From: Paenibacillus taichungensis
Lineage (GTDB): Bacteria > Bacillota > Bacilli > Paenibacillales > Paenibacillaceae
Assembly: GCF_003287275.1 (NCBI RefSeq)
Contig: NZ_QEVW01000006.1
Coordinates: 310,001 to 374,000 of the forward strand
Direction: 5' to 3'
Length of the DNA: 64,000 nt
A program made the position numbers and the translations under genes. The notes beneath the pieces were generated by a model. It saw only the letters and a list, made by a program, of their open reading frames with translations, had not been told where the DNA came from and did no database searches. Each line of letters begins with the position of its first letter. Positions within the stretch are counted from its first letter, which is position 1. Shown one piece after another: positions 35,225-45,200 of this stretch.

Positions 35225-36403
35225 TTATATCAGAGGAAGATCAGAGGATGGAGCAAACGGGGATAAAAATATGCGGATTTCATCCACAATTTGCTGTCCA
35301 TAAACAGGTACGCCGTAACTTTTGGAGATATCCGCATAAACTTGACCGTATTTTGTGCGAAGACGCCCCTCTATGCGGTGGTGTGCCATGAACAACAATA
35401 TCTGGTAGGCCGAATTCAGATATAGCGGCGCGTTCAATGTCATTTTCAATACGTCCAGACCATCGTCCATTCTTGGCTCTGCCTCTCGGGTTCTCCCCTG
35501 TCGGAGCAGCCATAAGCCTTCCATCACTTGAAAGCGTCCGATTTCCCGCAAGTATGGCGCATCTTTCAACCCGGAACGCAGGACAGCCATCTGATTCTCT
35601 ACCGCTTCGCCGCTACCACCCCATAGTTCCACATACAACTCTGAGAGCTTTACCGGAAGTCTGAAGTGGACCAGTTCATCTTTTTCCATCACATGATACG
35701 TTTCAATAAGTCGAGCTTTGGCTCGTTCATATTGGCCCACCTCTGCGTAGACTTCAACAATGTTCAGAATACGAAGTTCACGAAGCTGTTCGGCAGACAA
35801 AGCCGATGAATTTAGAGCCTTTTCGTATAAGGGCAGACTCTGTGATGGTTCAATCAAGGTATGTGTAAAAATTAGCAGCCAATACAAACGTTCCTCGAAG
35901 GGAATTTCCGTCGTTGTAATCAGCCACTCCAGATCTCCCTGAATAAAGTGGATATACAACTGATAAAATGGATCAATCTCAATGCCCAGCGCTTCTTGCT
36001 GATCCAGCAGCGCAAGCATCGATTTCCCCTGCCCATACAGATGATATTTGCGGAACAATCCATGAATCACTTCTCGCATCTCCTGATCTTGGGCAGAAGG
36101 GTTAGAAGGCAATATCGCAACATTCGATCGGACGATAAGCCGGTAACCATAACCACGCACGGTCTCCAGTGCAATTTCTTCCCAACGTTTCAGTTTCTTG
36201 CGCAGTCGATACACATGGTCGTCCACGGTGCGTTCAACGGGATATTCCAATGGCCATACCCGGTCCAGCAATTGGCTGCGAGTAAAGGCTTTTTCCTTGT
36301 TCCCATACAAAAAATGCAGCAGCGCAAATTCCTTCGCCAGCAGGCGAATGGAATCGGAACGCCGGGTTACAGTGTATGTTCCTTCATCGAATAGTAACAA
36401 CAT
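35225..36403 (-). CDS. Winged-helix regulator with TPR-like helical domain
   Basis: 392 aa. Residues 1-95 form an OmpR-type DNA-binding wing: IRLLAKEFALLHFLYGNKEKAFTRSQLLDRVWPLEYPVERTVDDHVYRLRKKL and ETVRGYGYRLI. There is no receiver domain. The rest is helical with pairs resembling TPR or bacterial transcriptional-activator repeats (LYEKALNSSALSAEQLRELRILNIVEVYAEVGQYERAKARLIETY). This one-component layout senses a ligand or protein directly. It lies upstream of the MFS exporter in the same direction and likely controls it. The start at 36403 is the frame's first ATG, and the wing begins soon after, so a few residues are uncertain. Confidence 0.8.
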   Translation of the reverse strand: MLLLFDEGTYTVTRRSDSIRLLAKEFALLHFLYGNKEKAFTRSQLLDRVWPLEYPVERTVDDHVYRLRKKLKRWEEIALETVRGYGYRLIVRSNVAILPSNPSAQDQEMREVIHGLFRKYHLYGQGKSMLALLDQQEALGIEIDPFYQLYIHFIQGDLEWLITTTEIPFEERLYWLLIFTHTLIEPSQSLPLYEKALNSSALSAEQLRELRILNIVEVYAEVGQYERAKARLIETYHVMEKDELVHFRLPVKLSELYVELWGGSGEAVENQMAVLRSGLKDAPYLREIGRFQVMEGLWLLRQGRTREAEPRMDDGLDVLKMTLNAPLYLNSAYQILLFMAHHRIEGRLRTKYGQVYADISKSYGVPVYGQQIVDEIRIFLSPFAPSSDLPLI

Positions 36404-36465
36404 GCTCGCCCCTCCTACTCCTATGTATGCTTACTAATTGTGATCCTTATTCTGTTCAACATACC

Positions 36466-36502
36466 ACAAAAACCCTTTGCGAGAACGCAAAAGGTTTTTT
36501 TG
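36466..36502. terminator. Two-way terminator between ABC operon and regulator gene
   Basis: AACCCTTTGCG and CGCAAAAGGTT form a stem with A and T runs on the two sides. It ends the minus-strand ABC transporter transcript 50 bases after the stop at 36552. Confidence 0.8.
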
Positions 36503-36551
36503 TAATGAGATGTACTGGCTCTCTTCGGTAATCGCAAGGTGCTCCCTGGAT

Positions 36552-37346
36552 TTAACCCAGCACCACACGATCATCGGCCATTTTTTTACCACTGATACGT
36601 TCAAACTCACCCAATAACTCAGGTACGGTCAGCGTGCGCTTGCGCTCTTCACTAACGTCCAGAATAATCCGGCCTTTGTCCATCATAATTAGACGATTGC
36701 CCAAACGTATGGCCTGCTCCATATTGTGTGTGACCATCAACGTTGTAAGTCTCATCTCACGTACTAGCGTCTCTGTCAGCTCTGTGATCAGCTCCGCACG
36801 AGAAGGATCAAGCGCAGCCGTATGCTCGTCCAGCAGCAAAATCTGCGGCTGGGTGAATGTTGCCATCAGCAGGCTGAGCGCCTGGCGTTCACCGCCGGAT
36901 AAAAGGCCCACTTTGGCATTGGGACGTTTGTCGAGCCCAATACCGAGCTTCTCCAACTGGGCGTTGAAAATCTCCCGTCTTGCACGTGTAACTCCAAAGC
37001 CTAGTCCGCGGCCCTTGCCACGTTTGTACGCCATCGCCATATTCTCCTCAATGGACATATGCGGTGCTGTACCCGCCATTGGGTCCTGAAACACTCGCCC
37101 AATCCAACTGCTGCGTTTATGCTCAGGCAGGCTTTTGATGGAACGGTCATTGATCAGCACATCGCCCATATCTGGCTTCATGACGCCTGAGATAATATTC
37201 ATCAATGTTGATTTCCCCGCGCCATTACTGCCAATCACGGTCACAAAATCTCCCGGATTCATCGTCAGGTTTACGCCAACCAGTGCAGTCTTCTCGTCCG
37301 TCGTTCCAGGATTAAACAGTTTGGTCACTTGTGTAATCTCAAGCAT
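36552..37346 (-). CDS. ABC transporter ATP-binding protein (TrpX-type system)
   Basis: 264 aa. ATPase motifs: VIGSNGAGKSTLMNIISG (Walker A), LLSGGERQALSLLMATFTQPQILLLDEHTAALDP (signature and Walker B, with Glu-His in place of the usual Glu-Pro) and LMVTHNMEQAI (switch His). It energises uptake by the permease and binding protein encoded upstream. I start it at ATG 37346, which has GGGAGG upstream and fits ABC proteins; the frame extends to 37511 inside the permease gene. It follows the permease by 2 bases. The set matches the family of amino-acid importers exemplified by streptococcal TrpXYZ. Confidence 0.88.
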   Translation of the reverse strand: MLEITQVTKLFNPGTTDEKTALVGVNLTMNPGDFVTVIGSNGAGKSTLMNIISGVMKPDMGDVLINDRSIKSLPEHKRSSWIGRVFQDPMAGTAPHMSIEENMAMAYKRGKGRGLGFGVTRARREIFNAQLEKLGIGLDKRPNAKVGLLSGGERQALSLLMATFTQPQILLLDEHTAALDPSRAELITELTETLVREMRLTTLMVTHNMEQAIRLGNRLIMMDKGRIILDVSEERKRTLTVPELLGEFERISGKKMADDRVVLG

Positions 37347-37348
37347 AA

Positions 37349-38269
37349 TCACATGCCTCCCTTCGCCTGTTGGCTCGACGAGCCCATAAGCTCTTCGGTT
37401 CGTTTGCGAGCCAGACTTTTCTGCTTCATGGAGCGCTGCATGGTTGGGAAAACAAGTGCGATAATAACGATTACCGCTGTGATCAGCTTCAGATCGGATG
37501 TATCGAACCATTCGACCTGGAGTGCGATCGCAACCACAATCCGGTAAATAATTGAACCGACCACGGCCGCAAGTGTGGCCCAGAAAACAGTTCTTGCACC
37601 AAGAATCGCTTCCCCGATAATAACGGAGGCCAGTCCGATGACGATCATCCCGATGCCCATCGTAATGTCTGCAAAACCGGATTGCTGTGCAATAAAGGCT
37701 CCAGACAGCGCAACAAGTCCGTTGGACAAACTGACACCAACAATAGTGGTCACATCCGTATTCGCGCCAAAGCTGCGAATCATGCGTTTGTTGTCACCTG
37801 TGGCTCGCAGTGCCAGTCCAATATCTGTTTTCATAAACAGATCCAGCATGATTTTGAATACCAGCACAACTACGATAATAATGATCATGACATGTTCACC
37901 CGAGAACGGGTTGTCCATGCCCATAATGGATTTGTTCGGTGCGCCTAGAATACGCATATTAATCGAATACAAGGCAATCATCATCAGAATACCGGATAAC
38001 AGCCCGTTAATTTTTCCTTTGGTGTGCAGCAGACCTGTACAGGCGCCAGCCACCATTCCTCCAGCCATTGCTGCCAAGCAAGCGAGCCAAGGAGAGAAGT
38101 CGTTGGATATCATGACCGCCGCGATTGCGCCTCCTGTTGTAAAACTTCCGTCTACGGTGAGATCGGGGAAGTCCAGTATGCGGAATGTAATATATACACC
38201 CAATGCCATCAGTGCATACAACAATCCAAGCTCGATTGCCCCTTCAATTGAACCCCAAGTCAAATTCAC
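37349..38269 (-). CDS. ABC transporter permease (TrpX-type system)
   Basis: 306 aa with about eight to nine hydrophobic segments of the branched-chain-amino-acid permease type (BPD_transp_2). It begins MNLTWGSIEGAIELGLLYALMALGVYITFRILDFPDLTVDGSF, a hallmark of this subgroup, and has ALRATGDNKRMIRSFGANTDVTTIVG as the cytoplasmic coupling loop. It lies 90 bases after the binding protein and 2 bases before the ATPase gene. The substrate is probably an aromatic amino acid or related compound, judging from family members, but is not proven. Confidence 0.87.
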   Translation of the reverse strand: MNLTWGSIEGAIELGLLYALMALGVYITFRILDFPDLTVDGSFTTGGAIAAVMISNDFSPWLACLAAMAGGMVAGACTGLLHTKGKINGLLSGILMMIALYSINMRILGAPNKSIMGMDNPFSGEHVMIIIIVVVLVFKIMLDLFMKTDIGLALRATGDNKRMIRSFGANTDVTTIVGVSLSNGLVALSGAFIAQQSGFADITMGIGMIVIGLASVIIGEAILGARTVFWATLAAVVGSIIYRIVVAIALQVEWFDTSDLKLITAVIVIIALVFPTMQRSMKQKSLARKRTEELMGSSSQQAKGGM

Positions 38270-38359
38270 ATTGCTTCCTCCCTGTCTATCAAAAAGAATG
38301 AGGCGAACCCGCCTGCACGTCCGCCTCGCATCCGTACTGCCGGAGGATCTCCGGTCACA

Positions 38360-39409
38360 TTATTGAATAATGTTGTTATCTTGGTCCTTCACTTCTGCTT
38401 TCATCTCATCGGTTACAGTGATACCTTGAGCTTCAGCCGCTTTCAGGTTCAGAATCAGGTCCAGCTTGTCCGGCACGGTGACTTTTAAGTCGCCCGGTTT
38501 CGACCCATTTTTCAAAATGTCCGCAGCCATTTCACCAACTTGGTATCCATGATCATAGTATTTGAAGCCAACGGTTGCGAAAGCCCCTTTTTCCACGGTA
38601 TCCCGGTCACTGGAGAAGAACGGAATTTTATTTTTATTCGCTGTCTGAATAATTGTATCCACTGCGCTAACCACCGAGTTATCCAGCGTGATATAGAAGG
38701 CATCCACTTTGCCAACCAGGGAATCGGTCGCCTGTTTTACTTCGGATGTATTCGTAACTGGTGCTTTGATTAGCTTGATATTATGTGTTGCCAGCGCTTT
38801 TTCTGCATTGTTCGCCATCACAACAGCATTTGGTTCGCCCTCGTTAATAACCAGACCTACCGTCTTCACATCCGGTAAATTTTTGGCGATAAAATCAGCC
38901 AATTGCACGATTGCCTCCGGGTTCGTATCCGATGCACCTGTTACGTTACCGCCTGGCTTGTCCATGTCACTCACCAGTTTGGCACCCAGTGGATCTGTCA
39001 CTGCCGCGAAAAGCAATGGCTTGTCCTTTACTTGTTGAGCCAGGGCCAGTGCGGATGGTGTTGCAATCCCTAGGACCAGATCATTTTTGGAATCCCCGGC
39101 AATCTTCTGGGCAATGGACAGATTGTTCGTTGAATCCCCTTGCGCGTTATTGTAGTCAATCGTCAGATTCTTGTTCTCTTCAAGACCAGCATCCTTCAGC
39201 GCTGCAATAAATCCTTCACGTGTGGCATCCAGCGATGGATGCTCGACGATTTGTGAGATCGCGATGCGATACGATTTTTCTGCCGTACCTTCACCTGTTG
39301 TGCTGCCTGATCCCTCGGTCGTTGTGCTACCGCCGCTGTTATTTCCGCAACCAGCCGCTACGATCATAGATGTAACCATCATCAGAGACATAAACCATTT
39401 CTTTTTCAT
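38360..39409 (-). CDS. ABC transporter substrate-binding lipoprotein (TrpX type, PF04392-like)
   Basis: About 349 aa. Lipoprotein signal: MKKKWFMSLMMVTSMIVAAGC with Cys near residue 21, followed by a Gly/Ser/Thr linker. The mature domain has YRIAISQIVEHPSLDATREGFIAAL, DPLGAKLVSDMDKPGGNVTGASD and FFSSDRDTVEKGAFATVGFKYYDHG, typical of the family. ATG 39409 has GAGAGGGG upstream; the frame is open to 39532 without a ribosome site. First gene of a three-gene importer operon. The 39410-39684 leader has no T-box-type motif that I can find. Confidence 0.88.
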   Translation of the reverse strand: MKKKWFMSLMMVTSMIVAAGCGNNSGGSTTTEGSGSTTGEGTAEKSYRIAISQIVEHPSLDATREGFIAALKDAGLEENKNLTIDYNNAQGDSTNNLSIAQKIAGDSKNDLVLGIATPSALALAQQVKDKPLLFAAVTDPLGAKLVSDMDKPGGNVTGASDTNPEAIVQLADFIAKNLPDVKTVGLVINEGEPNAVVMANNAEKALATHNIKLIKAPVTNTSEVKQATDSLVGKVDAFYITLDNSVVSAVDTIIQTANKNKIPFFSSDRDTVEKGAFATVGFKYYDHGYQVGEMAADILKNGSKPGDLKVTVPDKLDLILNLKAAEAQGITVTDEMKAEVKDQDNNIIQ

Positions 39410-39684
39410 GTGTGAGAACCCCTCTCCATCTTCTAAAATGTTGATGCCCTCATCGTTATCCAAGTGACACGATAAGGCGGGACAAAACGAACGCTTCAAC
39501 GCATTGTTGCTTTGATCGACAAAAGCAGACAAATATAGACTTTTCTCATGCGACTGAAGTCCATGACTCGTGTTGGTATTTTATTGTTTCCCTAATATTA
39601 AGGTGCGACCTGTTTCCCGTCAATGGTTGAACCGCTTCCAATTTGCATTCATTGCAGATACGTGAGAGAAAACATTACATAAAA

Positions 39685-39720
39685 CAAAAAAAGGCCACTG
39701 CAATTTGGCAGTGAGGCCTC
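39685..39720 (-). terminator. Intrinsic terminator after the Rpn fragment
   Basis: AGGCCTCACTGCC pairs with GCAGTGGCCT and seven T residues follow on the minus strand, 44 bases after the stop at 39764. Confidence 0.85.
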
Positions 39721-39763
39721 TGGCTAAGAAAGGATATACAACTGGGTGAAGAGAAAATACATA

Positions 39764-40075
39764 TCATTCTTTTTCTTTTTTCAATTCTTCTAGTTCAGAT
39801 AATGTTAGCCGGGTAGCTTTGATAATGGTATCTTGATCAAGCCCCAAAGCGAGCATATTGATTGCGATTTTACGTTTGCTCTCTGATTCTCCTTCTTTGA
39901 TGCCTTCCTCTAGGCCTTTCTTGAGACCTTCTTCTCGTGCACCCTCTATCATGGATGCTTCATCTCGCAAAAATTTCTGACGTGCCTCGTATTGTTGCCG
40001 TGCCTGCTCGTCCTGACTCAGAAACTCCAACACACTCATGGCCTTCTTCAAAGCAGGTTCCAGTTCATTCATCAT
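39764..40075 (-). CDS. Orphan C-terminal segment of an Rpn-family nuclease/transposase-like protein
   Basis: 103 aa matching only the C-terminal tail of Rpn (recombination-promoting nuclease) proteins: MSVLEFLSQDEQARQQYEARQKFLRDEASMIEGAREEGLKKGLEEG, a charged helical stretch, then AINMLALGLDQDTIIKATRLTLSELEELKK. The N-terminal PD-(D/E)XK nuclease domain is absent, and no remnant was seen upstream. Yet the gene has its own ribosome site (GGAGTG), a TATAAT box (40165-40170) and a terminator on each side. It is either a decayed remnant or a deliberately short form, like the internally started small Rpn proteins of enterobacteria that bind the full nuclease. Confidence 0.65.
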   Translation of the reverse strand: MMNELEPALKKAMSVLEFLSQDEQARQQYEARQKFLRDEASMIEGAREEGLKKGLEEGIKEGESESKRKIAINMLALGLDQDTIIKATRLTLSELEELKKEKE

Positions 40076-40164
40076 TGTTCACTCCTATGCGCAAAATTAA
40101 CAGTATATATCTGTTGAATTACCAAACAAATATAAGGATGTAGAATGCACCGGATGTTAATTTA

Positions 40165-40170
40165 ATTATA
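40165..40170 (-). promoter_or_regulatory. Candidate -10 box of the Rpn-fragment gene
   Basis: A perfect TATAAT on the minus strand, about 90 bases before the start at 40075 and downstream of the terminator of the preceding operon. The -35 region is weak (TATATC at 17 bases). Confidence 0.45.
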
Positions 40171-40216
40171 ACACGCATCTATTACTTGATATAACGTTTT
40201 TACGTCATTATTCAAC

Positions 40217-40255
40217 AAAAAAAAAGAGACTGTTCCGAGTGATCGAAACAATCTC
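40217..40255 (-). terminator. Intrinsic terminator of the trhO operon
   Basis: On the minus strand GAGATTGTTTCG pairs with CGGAACAGTCTC (two non-Watson-Crick positions), followed by nine T residues directly after the stop of the regulator gene at 40264. Confidence 0.85.
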
Positions 40256-40263
40256 CATACAAG

Positions 40264-40911
40264 CTAATTCCCAGCCGCTTCGCGGATCTGGTACGTGCAT
40301 TTTTTGCCGCCGTCTGCATAACATTCAGTGCGCTCCACATCAGCCTTTAGCAATGAACGGAACAGTTCCAGTTCACAGCGGCAAGCCTGTTTATAGACAC
40401 TCGCTACCTGAACAATGGGGCAGTTCAGCTCGGTAAGCACATAGGTACCATCTTCTTCCTTGGAGGCATCGGCCATATATCCGTTTGCATTCTGAATGCG
40501 CGCGAGTTCCTCAACACGTCCGGCCAGATCCTGACCTTCCATCTGTGGCTGTCCGCTGCGAAGCAGCTTGTCCCGGCGACTCTCGAACAATGCATCCACG
40601 ACACCGCTGCCCGCTGAATCCGACAGTTCCTCCAGCAGTTCCAGTGTCAGTGATGAATATGATTTTGGGAAAAAGCTATCCCCGCGAACCGTCAAATGGT
40701 ACACGGCGGATGGACGTCCAGCTGTCGCTCTGGCTTCTCGAACTTCAATCCATCCATCCTGCTCCAGTGCCGTGAGGTGACGGCGAATCGCCATGCCGGT
40801 CAGACCAAGCTCAGCTGTCATTTCCCTTGCGGTCATTGTGCCTTGCTGCTTCAGCATGAACAAAATCCGTTCACGCGTCGTTCGTTCCTCTTCGCGCTTC
40901 ACGATCAGCAC
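40264..40911 (-). CDS. Winged-helix regulator with Cys-rich sensor end (SufR/DeoR-like)
   Basis: 215 aa. The N-terminal winged helix is clear: TRERILFMLKQQGTMTAREMTAELGLTGMAIRRHLTALEQDGWIEVREARATAGRPSAVYHLT. The C-terminal half ends with cysteines spaced C-X12-C-X-C-X17-C-X7-C, from NCPIVQVASVYKQACRC to GGKKCTY. This arrangement recalls SufR-type regulators that bind an iron-sulphur cluster or metal, but the ligand cannot be read. It starts 13 bases after the trhO stop and is co-transcribed with it, so it may tie tRNA modification to oxygen, iron or sulphur status. Confidence 0.8.
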   Translation of the reverse strand: MLIVKREEERTTRERILFMLKQQGTMTAREMTAELGLTGMAIRRHLTALEQDGWIEVREARATAGRPSAVYHLTVRGDSFFPKSYSSLTLELLEELSDSAGSGVVDALFESRRDKLLRSGQPQMEGQDLAGRVEELARIQNANGYMADASKEEDGTYVLTELNCPIVQVASVYKQACRCELELFRSLLKADVERTECYADGGKKCTYQIREAAGN

Positions 40912-40924
40912 CTGCTCTCCCTGC

Positions 40925-41812
40925 TTATGCGGTTACCGGTGCTGCCTCCCGGCAGGCATCCGAGCAAAAGCGGTTATGCGTCTCTTCGCAATCCTCACAG
41001 CTTACATGCTGCAGGTTGCAGGTTGGACAGTTAATATAACGGTCATGTGTCGTTCCACAGTGATAACAGCTGGCAATTACGATATCTTCATCCGTCCGGT
41101 TAATCGGCACGGAAATACGCTCATCAAACACATAACATTTGCCATCAAACAAACGGCCTTGTACCTCATCATCCTTGCCATAGGTTACAATTCCACCATC
41201 AAGTTGTGCAACGTCCTGGAAACCTTCGTTAATCATGAACCCGGTCAGCTTCTCGCAACGGATGCCACCAGTACAGTAGGTAATGATCTTTTTGTCCTTC
41301 ATGTCACCCAGGTTCTCCCGAATCCATTCCGGGAACTCGCGGAACGACTCCACATCCGGACGAATCGCACCTCGGAAATGACCAATTTCGTACTCGTAGT
41401 CATTACGGCCGTCAATTACAATGACATCCTCCTGTTGAAGATGCTCGTAAAATTCTTTTGGGGATAACCGTTTACCACTAATGACGTTCGGGTCCAATTC
41501 TTCGTCCACACGGAACGTAACCAACTCGGCTTTGTGACGAACAAATATTTTTTTGAACGCATGCTCTTCGACATCATCAATCTTGAATACCATATCGCTG
41601 AACAGCGGGTTGGCATGCATATCCTTCATGTACTGCTCGGTTTGCTCTGGTGTACCGGATACAGTACCGTTGATGCCTTCTGAGGCAATCAGAATACGTC
41701 CTTTTACACCCAGGTCCTTACAGTATTGCAGATGCTCTTGCGTAAACGTTTCAGGGTCTTCAATCTTCACGAACTTATAATATAAAAGCACGCGGTACGC
41801 GCTGTTACACAT
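40925..41812 (-). CDS. trhO: Rhodanese-domain tRNA uridine hydroxylase (TrhO/YceA family)
   Basis: About 295 aa. TrhO proteins make 5-hydroxyuridine at the wobble position of tRNAs. The N-terminal acylphosphatase-like domain has [40 protein letters not shown]. The rhodanese domain has [19 protein letters not shown] and active-site loop [16 protein letters not shown] Cys-rich C-terminal segment ([33 protein letters not shown]) looks zinc-binding. The ATG at 41812 has AGGTGAT upstream; GTG 41821 is possible. First gene of a two-gene unit with the Cys-rich regulator. Confidence 0.9.
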   Translation of the reverse strand: MCNSAYRVLLYYKFVKIEDPETFTQEHLQYCKDLGVKGRILIASEGINGTVSGTPEQTEQYMKDMHANPLFSDMVFKIDDVEEHAFKKIFVRHKAELVTFRVDEELDPNVISGKRLSPKEFYEHLQQEDVIVIDGRNDYEYEIGHFRGAIRPDVESFREFPEWIRENLGDMKDKKIITYCTGGIRCEKLTGFMINEGFQDVAQLDGGIVTYGKDDEVQGRLFDGKCYVFDERISVPINRTDEDIVIASCYHCGTTHDRYINCPTCNLQHVSCEDCEETHNRFCSDACREAAPVTA

Positions 41813-42227
41813 GTGTATCACCTGTTCCTATTCCATGTTGTTATTGGCCGGATCATCCGACAAGACTACAACGTTGCAACCTTGCTCATTAAAAAGAAAA
41901 TAAACAGCCGTCCGAAACAATGTCTCGAACTGCTGCTTTGAACATTCGACTTTTATTCCTGCATTCTAGTTTATCGGAAGCGGAATAGCTTAGTCAATAT
42001 AAATGTATAGAAAGGAATGAAAGTTATGGAACATTTCAACCATAAATGATATAGCTCTGGAAAATATCTTAATTTATTTTAAATTCGAACGAAAATCATA
42101 TTCATTTTTGCCTTCGTTTCCATTACACTATGCTCATCATTATATGGCTTATCACTGTGTAACAGGAAAGTACAGTGAGGGAACTAAGCATACAGAAACA
42201 TATCTATAAGGAAACGGAGATGAGATC
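41813..42227. other. Divergent intergenic region with no gene seen
   Basis: 415 AT-rich bases between trhO (minus) and the SLH protein gene (plus). It must contain both promoters. I found no long repeat, riboswitch motif or convincing hairpin. A ten-codon frame at 42019 with an SD-like GAAAGGA is probably accidental. Confidence 0.6.
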
Positions 42228-45200
42228 GTGAGTTTACCATTATTCAAGAAAGTAGGCCTCCTATGGCTTGTGTTCCTGATCGTATTAAGTGGCATATGGA
42301 ATATTTCCAGCGTAGTACAGCCGGCGCATGCCGCAGCAGCACAGCCCTATCTTGGTGAAATTAAATTATTACCTTACAGGTCAGCCCCCCAAGGATGGAT
42401 GCCTGCAGACGGAAGGTTGCTCTCTTTAACCCAAAATACAGCACTTTACTCCTTGATAGGAAATAATTACGGCGGTGATGGAAAATCAAATTTTGCATTG
42501 CCTGACCTTACCAATGCTGCACCCGAAGGTCTTCGCTACTTTGTAGCCACGAATGGCATTTATCCTCCTCGAGACACAGAAGGCCCCTACAACGAAAATG
42601 CTGTGTTAGGCGAGATCCGTCTCTTCCCTTATATCTTCTCCCCTACGGGTTGGTTAACTGCTAACGGGCAGAGCCTTAATACCTCTACATATCCAGATCT
42701 ATATGAAATGCTGGGTACAACTTACGGAGCAGACAACCTGAACGAGTTCAAATTACCCACCTTGCCTGATATTAATGGTGTTCATTACGCTATATTTGCG
42801 CACCCAACCAGACACGCTGAATTCGGTACAGGTAATGAGTATGTAGGCGAGATCATCCCCATGCTGGTTACTCTTCCGACCAACAACTGGACATTGGCTG
42901 ATGGATCGGCTCTACCTATTAACCAAAACGAGGTCTTATTTAGCTTATTGAACACCAGTTTTGGTGGTAATGGTGTGACTGACTTTAAAGTACCTAAGCT
43001 GAACAACAGCCAATCCACTCTGGTATATTACGTTGCTACTACAGGAATATTTCCTAACTTGAGTGGTGATCCATTCCCAGTGGCCGTGGCGGACAACTAT
43101 ACAACCCTGCAAAATAGCATCCTAACCATCTCTTCACCAGGTTTGTTAGCCAATGATAGTTATGCTAATACTGCCTATTTAAAGACCGCTCCGATGAACG
43201 GAACAATAGTATTAAATGCTAATGGCTCGTTCACCTACACTCCGAATATCAATTTTACAGGAACAGACAGCTTCTATTATTACGCTTCCTTCATTCAAAG
43301 CGGGACGAGTGACTCTGCATTAGTTACCATCACTGTTGAACCGAATTCAAAACCAATAGTAAGCGGCGTAGCTGACGGTGGAATATATAATCAAACAGTC
43401 AACCCAACTTTTGATAGCGGTACGGCACTTCTTAATGGTGCAGCATTCACGAGTGGAACTGCAGTTATGGCCGATGGAAGTTATACATTGGTGGTGACCA
43501 ACGATATTGGCAGTACAACTGTGCAGTTTAATATCGATACGGCAGCTCCTGTTGTGTTGGGTGTCGCCGACAATGGAAAATATGATAACGGCCCAACAAT
43601 TACCTTTAATGAAGGAACAGCCACTCTGAACGGTTCTCCCTTCAGCAGCGGAGAAACGGTACAATCTGAAGGAGAATATGTACTGATTGTTACCGATAGT
43701 GCAAGCAATACCACAAGCATACATTTCAGCTTTTATGCCCCGCGAACGATCAACTTTAATAGTAACGGCGGCTCTGAAGTAACAGAACAAACTGTCTCTT
43801 ACGGTAACAAGGTAATTGTTCCATCAGATCCAACTAAAGCTGGATACACCTTTGCCGGATGGTATATTGATTCAGCTTTGAGCCAAGTTTTCAATTTCAA
43901 TAACACCACTGTAACCAACGACCTCACTCTATATGCGAAATGGACGGTTAATGCTTATACCATTAATTTCGAATCTAATGGTGGTACAGCAGTTCCAGAT
44001 CAGTCGGTCGATTACGGGGAGTTGGTGACAGCACCTACTGATCCTACCAAGGTAGGCCATTCCTTCGCTGGCTGGTATGCCGAGCCTGAACTGGATAAGG
44101 CATTTGACTTCAATACTTCGATTGTTCAGGATACCGCATTGTATGCAAAATGGACACCAAACACATATAAGGTAACGTTCAATACACTTGGAGGATCAGC
44201 AGTATCCGATGCAGCTGTTGAATACGGAAAGAAACTTCCAGCACCTGCTTCGCCAAGCCGTTCTGGCTATACGTTTGCAGGCTGGTATGCAGATCCCGAG
44301 TTGAAAACTCCATTCAACTTTGCTCAAACAGAGATTACAGCCGATCTGACCTTATATGCCAAATGGAAAATTGTCTCCTCGCCGCCATCAGGTGGTAATG
44401 GTGGTAACAGTAGCGGTGGTTCCGACAATCAGAATAATAACGGGTCGAGCGGAAATCCTTCGTTACCTAAAACAATGAATTCATCCAATAATGGCCGTTT
44501 AACACTTGCAGCGGGGCAAGCAGGGCAAGTGAGCTTGGGCGATGCCATTGCTGTGAATATCCCTGCCGGGGCGATGAACCAGGAATTGAAGATCACTATT
44601 GATCAGATTGCAGATTCTTCTGCCTTGCTGGCCAATCAGATTCCACTCAGCCCAATCTATGAGCTGCTCAAGAATGTTCCCCAAAACTTCAGTGTGCCTG
44701 TAACATTAACGCTGACATTTGACTCATCCAGGTTGCAGAGCAATCAGCGAGCTGAACTATTTTACTTTAATGAACAAGATAAGGTTTGGCTAGCCGCTGG
44801 TAAATCATCCGTGAATGGCAAGCACATTCAGGTGGACGTAGACCATTTCACAAAATTTGCCGTTTTGGTAGTTGAACAAACTAAAGAGCCGGTAGAAATA
44901 TCATTTAAGGATGTCGAAGGTCACTGGGCCAAAGATGTAATCCAACAGGCTATTCGTATAGGCATCGTCAAAGGATATGTCGATGGATCATTCAAACCGG
45001 ATGCTTCCATTACGCGTGCAGAATTCACGGTGATGCTGATGAATGCACTTCAAACAGAGTACACGGAAGCGACATTATCTTTTACCGATCGTTCAAACAT
45101 AGGATCTTGGGCACAGTCTGCTGTAGCGAGTGCCTTACAAGCAGGATTTATTCAAGGAGATTCAAAAGGGGCTTTTCGCCCAAATGAAGCTGTAACTCGT

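Noticed and set aside
39410-39684. Possible T-box leader before the TrpX-type operon
   Set aside because: No GGGTGGNACCGCG-like sequence and no terminator/antiterminator pair found in the leader.
42228-43050. Prophage remnant, suggested by tail-collar-like repeats
   Set aside because: No other phage genes nearby; the repeats are part of one intact secreted SLH protein.
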